NCBI GenBank assembly: GCA_044375555.1 | Contig: JBILML010000032.1 | Location: 1 to 31,132, forward strand | Direction of reading: 5' to 3' | From: UBA967 sp044375555 | GTDB taxonomy: Bacteria > Verrucomicrobiota > Verrucomicrobiia > Chthoniobacterales > Terrimicrobiaceae | Length of the DNA: 31,132 nucleotides | Part shown: one piece after another, positions 23,440 through 28,492 of the stretch | Numbering within the stretch: the stretch's first letter is position 1 | Layout of the letters: each line of letters starts with the position of its first letter | Position numbers and translations under genes: made by a program | The notes under the pieces: model-generated | Told to the model about the DNA's origin: nothing | Seen by the model: only the letters and a program-made list of their open reading frames with translations | Databases searched by the model: none

Positions 23440-24411
23440 TTAAATCCGGCTCTCCCGGGATCCACGGTGATCCTTGTAGGCCAATACGATAGACTGGACC
23501 AATGGATGCCTGACGACATCCTTTTCCGTAAAGAAATGCATGCCGATTCCCTGCACATCGCGCAGGGCGGAGACGGCCTCGACCAATCCGCTGAGTTTGT
23601 TGCGAGGAAGGTCGATTTGGGTGACATCGCCGGTGACGACGCATTTCGACCCGATGCCGAGTCGGGTGAGGAACATGAGCATTTGCTCGGCGGTGGTGTT
23701 CTGCGCTTCGTCCAAAATCACAAACGAATTCCCGAGCGTGCGGCCGCGCATGTAGGCGAGGGGAGCGATCTCGATGACATTGCGGTCCATGAGTTTTTGG
23801 AGTTCCTCGGCCTCGAGTAGGTCGTGGAGGGCGTCGTAGAGCGGGCGCAGGTAGGGGAGGATTTTTTCCTCGAGCGCACCGGGCAGGAAACCCAAAGCCT
23901 CGCCGGCTTCAACGGCGGGACGGGTGAGCACGATGCGTTTGATTTTTTCCTGCTTGAGGGCCGCGACCGCGCAGGCCACGGCGAGGTAGGTTTTTCCCGT
24001 TCCAGCAGGGCCGACTCCGAAGGTGATGTCGTGGCTTTGGATCGATTGGAGGTAGGCTTTCTGCCCGGCGGTGCGGGGAACGACCGGCGGCTTGCGCGGC
24101 GAGCAGTGGATTTTTGTCTCGATCAGGCTCGAAAGGGGTTCGGCGGAGGCGTTGGGAGAAACGGAGTCGAGGGCCTGAAGGAATTCCTGGCGTTGGATCG
24201 ACACGCCCTGCTTGGCGGCGGTCTGGAGTTGATCGAAAACGCTGCGCGCGCGGTCGATGGCAGGCTTTTCGCCTTCAAACCGAATCCAACCATCGCGGGC
24301 CGTGGCGCGAACTCGGAGCCGGGCCTCGAGATCTTTGAGGAGCTTCGGATCACCGGCGTAGAGGGATTGGGCGATCCGGGCGTTTTCGAATTCGAGGGTG
24401 AGTGTTTCCAT
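23440..24411 (-). CDS. phoH: PhoH-like ATPase (YbeZ family)
   Basis: A 323-residue P-loop protein of the PhoH/YbeZ family, linked to RNA metabolism and ribosome maturation with YbeY. It has an N-terminal KH-like part (about 1-75), a basic linker, then the ATPase: Walker A GPAGTGKT (134-141), TRPAVEAGEALGFLPG, Walker B VILDEAQNT (about 231-239) and the sensor segment VTGDVTQIDLP. The ATG at 24411 is used; the TTG immediately before it is in frame but unnecessary. It lies 15 bases after a secreted-protein gene and 47 bases before the PgpH-like gene, all on one strand, suggesting a four-gene operon. Confidence 0.94.
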   Translation of the reverse strand: METLTLEFENARIAQSLYAGDPKLLKDLEARLRVRATARDGWIRFEGEKPAIDRARSVFDQLQTAAKQGVSIQRQEFLQALDSVSPNASAEPLSSLIETKIHCSPRKPPVVPRTAGQKAYLQSIQSHDITFGVGPAGTGKTYLAVACAVAALKQEKIKRIVLTRPAVEAGEALGFLPGALEEKILPYLRPLYDALHDLLEAEELQKLMDRNVIEIAPLAYMRGRTLGNSFVILDEAQNTTAEQMLMFLTRLGIGSKCVVTGDVTQIDLPRNKLSGLVEAVSALRDVQGIGMHFFTEKDVVRHPLVQSIVLAYKDHRGSRESRI

Positions 24412-24426
24412 CAAAATCTCGACAAA

Positions 24427-24849
24427 CTACTTGTAAGCATAAACCAAGGCCCAGCCGGTGCGCTCCACGGGGGATTTGTGCACGGTGACGATGGCGTAGT
24501 AGGTGCCGGTCTTTTTGGGGGCGATTTTCGTGGTGACGAGGAATCCCGGGCGGGAGGTCTCTTCACTGACGAGTTGGCCGTCGGAATCGTAAATTGCGAG
24601 GGAGAGCACGGCTTTTTTCACATCCGTGCCGAGGCAGAAGATGTAGTTGTTGCCTTTGAAAAGTTGGGCTTGGATCGCCTGCTTGTCCTTCACTCCGAGG
24701 TCGCCGCCCCAAGCGTCCTCGCGGACATTGAAACCCTGCTTCACGAACGGCGTCGCGGCTTCGTAGGCGAACGACAGCGCGTCGTCCACATAGGCAAAAA
24801 CCGGGGCGAGGGCGAGGAGGGGGAGAAAAAGGAAAAGGGATTTTCTCAC
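24427..24849 (-). CDS. Secreted protein of unknown function, beta-rich
   Basis: A 140-residue protein with a clear signal peptide (MRKSLFLFLPLLALAPVFAY, likely cut after FA near residue 19). The mature part is predicted beta-rich (YIFCLGTDVKKAVLSLAIYD, GFLVTTKIAPKKTGTYYAIV) and resembles a small jelly-roll or pre-peptidase C-terminal-like sandwich in its strand pattern and GTYYAIV ending; that is only a resemblance. No catalytic motif is visible and I do not recognise a family. It lies 5 bases after another exported unknown protein and 15 bases before phoH, so it is probably cotranscribed with both. Confidence 0.8.
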   Translation of the reverse strand: MRKSLFLFLPLLALAPVFAYVDDALSFAYEAATPFVKQGFNVREDAWGGDLGVKDKQAIQAQLFKGNNYIFCLGTDVKKAVLSLAIYDSDGQLVSEETSRPGFLVTTKIAPKKTGTYYAIVTVHKSPVERTGWALVYAYK

Positions 24850-24854
24850 GCGAA

Positions 24855-25670
24855 TCAGGCTCCCTTGCCGGTGATCGAAATGACGGTATCGCGTGTCATT
24901 TCATTGATTTTCTTGACATTATCCAAGGAAATGGTGCTTCCGTCCTTCGCGCCGATGAGCGGGCGGATTTCCTCGAGCATTTTGCGGATGCGAACGACGA
25001 AGCGGTCGTTCGAGAGGCGCTTGCTGGAGAGGGTGCCGAGTTGTTTGGAAAAATAATCCAGCAGGGCGGGTTGGTGGAGGAGTTCCGCGCTATCGGGCGA
25101 GTAGGTCTTGCGAACGATCGAGGTCAAAACCTCGGTGCCGCGAATCCAGCCGCCCATGCTCACGAGTTGGGCGAGTTCGTTGTCGCCGAGTTCCACCATC
25201 GCACCTTTCACATCCTGCAGGGCGCCGTCGAATTCCTTGCGCACCGCCTGCCAATCCTTCACATCGGCCTTGTCGGTGATGCTTTTGGCGCGTTCGAGCA
25301 CGGCTTTTTCGACATTGATCGCCTTCGAGAGCGAGAGGACGCGGCGTCCGATTTCCTTCACGCGCTCGGGGTCCTCAGCCTCCACGGCCACGAAACCCTC
25401 GGCGATCACGGTGCCGAGAAGCAGGGCGACTTGCGCGCGATTGCCGGTTTGTTTTCCCAAATTCTCGCGCTGCTCGCCGCGCCAGTTCGGGTTGCCGAGT
25501 TTGTCGAGCACGCCGAAAACCTCACTGGGCACGGGAACGACGACATCGTCGATGGATTGAGCGGGAAACTCGGAGAGGTCGATGGAGTCGGCGGGCTTCT
25601 GCGCCACGCAAACGCCGGTCAGGGCCGCCGCGCAGAAGAGGGCGGTCACTGTTTTCGGTAGGGTCGGCAT
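24855..25670 (-). CDS. Secreted helical protein of unknown function
   Basis: A 271-residue protein with a signal peptide (PKTVTALFCAAALTGVCVAQ, about residues 5-24). The mature part begins with an acidic, Ser-rich stretch (DSIDLSEFPAQSIDDVVVPV) and is then mainly helical, with RVLSLSKAINVEKAVLERAKS and WQAVRKEFDGALQDVKGAM as amphipathic helices. No domain or active site is recognised. The ATG at 25670 is chosen over a GTG at 25697 because it gives a compact signal peptide. It is the first gene of the run leading to phoH and the PgpH-like gene, and its start is 63 bases from the divergent hldA start. Confidence 0.8.
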   Translation of the reverse strand: MPTLPKTVTALFCAAALTGVCVAQKPADSIDLSEFPAQSIDDVVVPVPSEVFGVLDKLGNPNWRGEQRENLGKQTGNRAQVALLLGTVIAEGFVAVEAEDPERVKEIGRRVLSLSKAINVEKAVLERAKSITDKADVKDWQAVRKEFDGALQDVKGAMVELGDNELAQLVSMGGWIRGTEVLTSIVRKTYSPDSAELLHQPALLDYFSKQLGTLSSKRLSNDRFVVRIRKMLEEIRPLIGAKDGSTISLDNVKKINEMTRDTVISITGKGA

Positions 25671-25733
25671 TTTCAAAATTGAGCGTTGTTGTGCCACCGG
25701 TCTCTGGATAGAAACATGGTCACAGAATCTGGA

Positions 25734-26738
25734 ATGAATCCCGAAAGATTACAACATCTTCTTCAGGCCGCGAAAGGCCGCCGCCTCCTCGTCATTGGCG
25801 ATGTGATGCTCGATGAATTCGTGTGGGGCAAAGTCTCCCGCATCTCACCGGAGGCCCCGGTGCCGGTCGTCGAGGTTCACGAGGAAACCTGTTACCCCGG
25901 CGGTGCGGCGAATGTCGCCCGCAACCTCAGCCCCTTCTGCGCGGAGGTGCATCTGTGCGGCCTCGTCGGCAGCGACTCGCACGCCGAAAAACTCCGCAGT
26001 CTGCTCGCTGCCGAGAAGATTTCCACCGGCGCCCTCGTCTCCGATCCCACGCGCTCGACGATCGTGAAAACCCGCATCGTCGCCCGTCAGCAACAGGTCG
26101 TGCGCGTGGACCGCGAACGCCGCAGCCCGGTGGGCGTCGAGGTTTTGGAGCGGGCCTGTGCGGCGATCGAGGAGCTTTTGCCTCAGGTAGACGCCGTGAT
26201 TTTCGAGGATTACGGGAAGGGTTTTCTCGGCCAGGAACTCAAAGACCGCGCAACCCAAATGGCCCGCCACGCCGGAAAGTATCTCTCCGCCGATCCGAAT
26301 CCCACGAACCCGCTCGACTGGCGCGGGGTCGATCTTTTGAAGCCCAACCGCTCCGAGGCTTTCGCCATGGCCGGTCTGCAGGATCCCGGCGCCGCCGAGA
26401 ATCCCCTTAACGACCTGCCGCTCCTCGAAACCGGCTCGATTCTTTTAAAAAAATGGGACCTCGCCTCGTTGCTGGTTACGCTCGGCGAGCACGGCATGAT
26501 TCTCTTTCGTCGCGGCGCGGAGCCGTATCACACACCCACGCGGGCGAGGGAGGTTTTCGATGTCTCGGGCGCGGGCGACACGGCGATCGCGCTCTACACT
26601 CTGGCAATTTGCGCCGGGGCCACGCCCGCTGAAGCGGCGGAAATTTCAAACTACGCCAGCGGCGTTGTCGTCGCCAAACTCGGCACCGCCACGCTCACCG
26701 CGCAGGAATTGATTGAGGCGTTTCACAACCATGGGTGA
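25734..26738 (+). CDS. hldA: D-glycero-beta-D-manno-heptose-7-phosphate kinase
   Basis: A 334-residue PfkB-family kinase that makes heptose 1,7-bisphosphate for the LPS inner core. It shows LLVIGDVMLDEFVWGKVSRISPEAPVPVV at the start, the sugar-site YPGGAANVARNL (54-65), and the ATP/catalytic motif GAGD at 279-282 within DVSGAGDTAIAL. It corresponds to the N-terminal half of HldE; the nucleotidyltransferase half is not fused, so an HldC-type partner must be elsewhere. The ATG at 25734 matches the family start MNPERLQHLL; an ATG at 25716 with GGATAG before it is possible and would add 6 residues. It overlaps gmhB by 8 bases. Confidence 0.94.
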   Translation: MNPERLQHLLQAAKGRRLLVIGDVMLDEFVWGKVSRISPEAPVPVVEVHEETCYPGGAANVARNLSPFCAEVHLCGLVGSDSHAEKLRSLLAAEKISTGALVSDPTRSTIVKTRIVARQQQVVRVDRERRSPVGVEVLERACAAIEELLPQVDAVIFEDYGKGFLGQELKDRATQMARHAGKYLSADPNPTNPLDWRGVDLLKPNRSEAFAMAGLQDPGAAENPLNDLPLLETGSILLKKWDLASLLVTLGEHGMILFRRGAEPYHTPTRAREVFDVSGAGDTAIALYTLAICAGATPAEAAEISNYASGVVVAKLGTATLTAQELIEAFHNHG

Positions 26739-27255
26739 CCGCCGCGCCGTATTCCTCGATCGCGATGGCACGCTGATGGAGGAGGTGAACTACTGCAACG
26801 ACCCCAAGACCGTGCGGGTTTTTCCCGGCACCCTCGAGGCGCTCCATCGTCTGCGCGAAGCCGGTTGGATAACGATTGTCGTCACCAACCAAAGCGGCCT
26901 CTCGAAAGGCAAAATCACGCCCGAGCAATACGAGGCGGTGAATGCCGAATTCCTCCGTCAACTCCCCGGCGCCATCGACGCCGTGTATTTCGCGCCCGAC
27001 CATCCCGAAAACCCCACCCCCCGCCGCAAGCCCGGCATCGGAATGCTCGAGGAGGCCGCACGAGAATTTGGGATCGACCTTTCTCGGAGTTGGATGATCG
27101 GCGACAAGGCGATCGATGTGGAATGCGGCCGCCGCGCCGGTTGCCAAACGATCCTCGTCCGCACCGGCTACGGCGCGAACTTGGAAAACACCGGCGCCGA
27201 CTTCGTGCACGAGGGAATTGTCACCGCTCTCGAAATGATTCACACGCTCAGCTAA
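26731..27255 (+). CDS. gmhB: D-glycero-D-manno-heptose 1,7-bisphosphate phosphatase
   Basis: A 174-residue HAD phosphatase that removes the 7-phosphate from heptose bisphosphate, the step after HldA. It has the nucleophile and acid D10/D12 in FLDRDGTL, VVTNQSG (about 51-56), K100 in RRKPGIGM and the metal-binding IGDKAIDVE (G124, D125, D129). The E. coli enzyme holds a zinc ion with C-x-H and C-x-C in the loop before the RKP motif; here that loop reads APDHPENPTPRRK and has none of the cysteines, so it is a zinc-free variant. Its ATG lies inside the hldA end (8-base overlap). The gene pair confirms heptose-containing LPS or heptosylated products. Confidence 0.92.
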   Translation: MGDRRAVFLDRDGTLMEEVNYCNDPKTVRVFPGTLEALHRLREAGWITIVVTNQSGLSKGKITPEQYEAVNAEFLRQLPGAIDAVYFAPDHPENPTPRRKPGIGMLEEAAREFGIDLSRSWMIGDKAIDVECGRRAGCQTILVRTGYGANLENTGADFVHEGIVTALEMIHTLS

Positions 27256-27280
27256 AGGCACGGATCGCCTGCGCTCCCTC

Positions 27281-27286
27281 TTGACG
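27281..27286 (+). promoter_or_regulatory. Candidate -35 box of the MazF-type toxin-antitoxin operon
   Basis: TTGACG lies 36 bases before the antitoxin ATG at 27317. The -10 region at the right distance (around TTCATAG, 27304-27310) is poor. The geometry would place transcription start at or next to the ATG, and no Shine-Dalgarno sequence precedes that ATG. Confidence 0.3.
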
Positions 27287-27316
27287 GAAGAGGCAATCCG
27301 AGTTTCATAGCGTCTT

Positions 27317-27517
27317 ATGTCTTCCACGACATTGCTGGCTGAAATCGAGAGCGCACCGGAGGAAATCCGATGTGAGGTCATGGCTTTTCTTTCATTCCTA
27401 AAAAGTCGCCACTCCGCTGATTCACCGACAGGGGAATCCATGTTGCCACTGGCCGAGTCCGCTTGGGCGGCTGATTGGTCTTCACCCGAGGAGGATGAGG
27501 CGTGGAAGGACTTGTAG
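27317..27517 (+). CDS. DUF2281-like antitoxin of a MazF-type toxin
   Basis: A 66-residue acidic protein. The N-terminal helix IRCEVMAFLSFLKSR and the closing segment WSSPEEDEAWKDL match the small DUF2281-like antitoxins found before MazF/PemK toxins. The middle (SADSPTGESMLPLAESAWAA) is probably flexible. It lacks an obvious DNA-binding domain. It precedes the toxin and overlaps it by 16 bases, the usual antitoxin-first layout. The function is assigned from position and the C-terminal wording, not from an active site. Confidence 0.8.
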   Translation: MSSTTLLAEIESAPEEIRCEVMAFLSFLKSRHSADSPTGESMLPLAESAWAADWSSPEEDEAWKDL

Positions 27518-27840
27518 GTGGCGATGTGGTGGTCGTGCCGTTCCCCTTCACGAACTTGAGCAGCCAAAAAGTCCGGCCTGCCCTTGTTTTGGCCTCCTTA
27601 GACCGTGGCGATGTGCTGCTATGCCAGATTACCAGCAAACATTCGACTCACAGGGCCGCATTGCCCTTGGTTGCGGCAGATTTTCTTCAAGGAGGACTAC
27701 CGATGGAAAGTTTTGTTTTGCCACAGCGTTTGGTTACGGCGAGCAGTGCCGTGGTCCGTCGCCTGGCAGGAAAAATCAGCGCCCAAAAACTCGGAGAAAT
27801 ACGGCTGGCAGTCTGCGAGGTGGTTCAAGGTAGGCCCTGA
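27502..27840 (+). CDS. MazF/PemK-family endoribonuclease toxin
   Basis: A 112-residue toxin of the MazF/PemK/Kid fold, which cuts mRNA at short sequences. The start GGDVVVVPFPFTNLSSQKVR continues into PALVLASL, the family's hallmark strand-loop with the catalytic Arg. ITSKHSTHRAALPLVAADFL and SFVLPQRLVTASSAVVRRLAGKIS give the second strand set. It begins with GTG at 27502 inside the antitoxin gene; no other start keeps the conserved GDVV segment. The sequence is intact. It converges on lspA with a 42-base gap. Confidence 0.9.
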   Translation: MEGLVGGDVVVVPFPFTNLSSQKVRPALVLASLDRGDVLLCQITSKHSTHRAALPLVAADFLQGGLPMESFVLPQRLVTASSAVVRRLAGKISAQKLGEIRLAVCEVVQGRP

Positions 27841-27882
27841 AAAACTCCCCCTAAGCGAAGTTCCCGCCCTACGAAATCAGGA

Positions 27883-28347
27883 TCAGTTTGTTTCCGGCTT
27901 CGGTGCGAGGAAGCCTGAGATCAAAAACAAAAATGCCGCCACGCAGATGCAGGAGTCGGCGACATTGAAGGCCGGCCAGTGGCCATACCACGGCAGGATC
28001 ACATCGAGAAAATCCACGACATAGCCGTGGAGGAGGCGGTCGGTGAGATTGCCGACAATTCCGCTTGCGAGCAGCGCCGCGCCAATACGGCTCGGGGCGT
28101 CCAAAAAGCATCCGCGCCGCGCCATCACGGCGACCGCCACGAGCGCGACCGAGGCGAGGCCGATGAAGAATGCATTATTGTCCTTCATCATCCCAAACGC
28201 CGCGCCGGTGTTGTGAACCTGCACGAGATTGAAGAATCCAGGAATGACCTCGATGGTCACATGGGTCGGAATGTTGGCGAGGACCAGAAACTTCGTGATC
28301 TGGTCGAGGATGTAGAGCGGGAGCGTCAGGAGCAGGAGGAGTCTCAT
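27883..28347 (-). CDS. lspA: Lipoprotein signal peptidase II
   Basis: A 154-residue inner-membrane aspartyl protease that removes signal peptides from diacylated prolipoproteins. It has four hydrophobic helices, the conserved LDQITKFLV (from about 14), LVQVHNTGAAFGM, and the two catalytic aspartates D112 in VVDFLD and D131 in FNVADSCI, with GNLTDRLLHGY before them. Length is normal. It lies downstream of ileS in the same direction, an order found in many bacteria, but here a 145-base gap with a double hairpin separates them. Confidence 0.97.
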   Translation of the reverse strand: MRLLLLLTLPLYILDQITKFLVLANIPTHVTIEVIPGFFNLVQVHNTGAAFGMMKDNNAFFIGLASVALVAVAVMARRGCFLDAPSRIGAALLASGIVGNLTDRLLHGYVVDFLDVILPWYGHWPAFNVADSCICVAAFLFLISGFLAPKPETN

Positions 28348-28404
28348 GTGGCTGAGGCGTGTGAGGGTTTGGCTATTTCGAGAGGCGAGGAGGGACTATG
28401 CGTG

Positions 28405-28480
28405 AGGAGGGCTCTGCTTGTCAGAGCCGCATTGGCGTGTTTGCGAGAGCCGCATCGGTCCTGACAAGCAGGACCCTCCT
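28405..28480. repeat. REP/BIME-like pair of inverted hairpins
   Basis: Two 20-base arms in opposite orientation, AGGAGGGCTCTGCTTGTCAG (28405-28424) and the reverse complement of AGGAGGGTCCTGCTTGTCAG (28461-28480), differ at two positions. Each arm also belongs to its own hairpin: GGCTCTG-CTTGT-CAGAGCC (28410-28428) and GGTCCTG-ACAAG-CAGGACC (28457-28475). The differing bases are matched on the other side of each stem, so both stems stay perfect. A direct repeat, AGAGCCGCAT-T/C-GG, occurs at 28423-28435 and 28446-28458. The layout (GGAGG-like head, short hairpin, inverted pair, between genes) is that of a bacterial interspersed mosaic element. There is no T-tract on the minus strand side, so it is a poor terminator. 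Confidence 0.65.
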
Positions 28481-28492
28481 GGGCGGTTTTAT

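Noticed and set aside
25734..26738. hldA as a truncated HldE
   Set aside because: The kinase domain is complete and ends with its own stop overlapping gmhB. Stand-alone HldA with a separate HldC is a known arrangement.
28423..28458. Two 13-base direct copies of AGAGCCGCATNGG as a CRISPR-like repeat
   Set aside because: Only two short copies with a 10-base interval, embedded in a palindromic element; no array and no cas genes.
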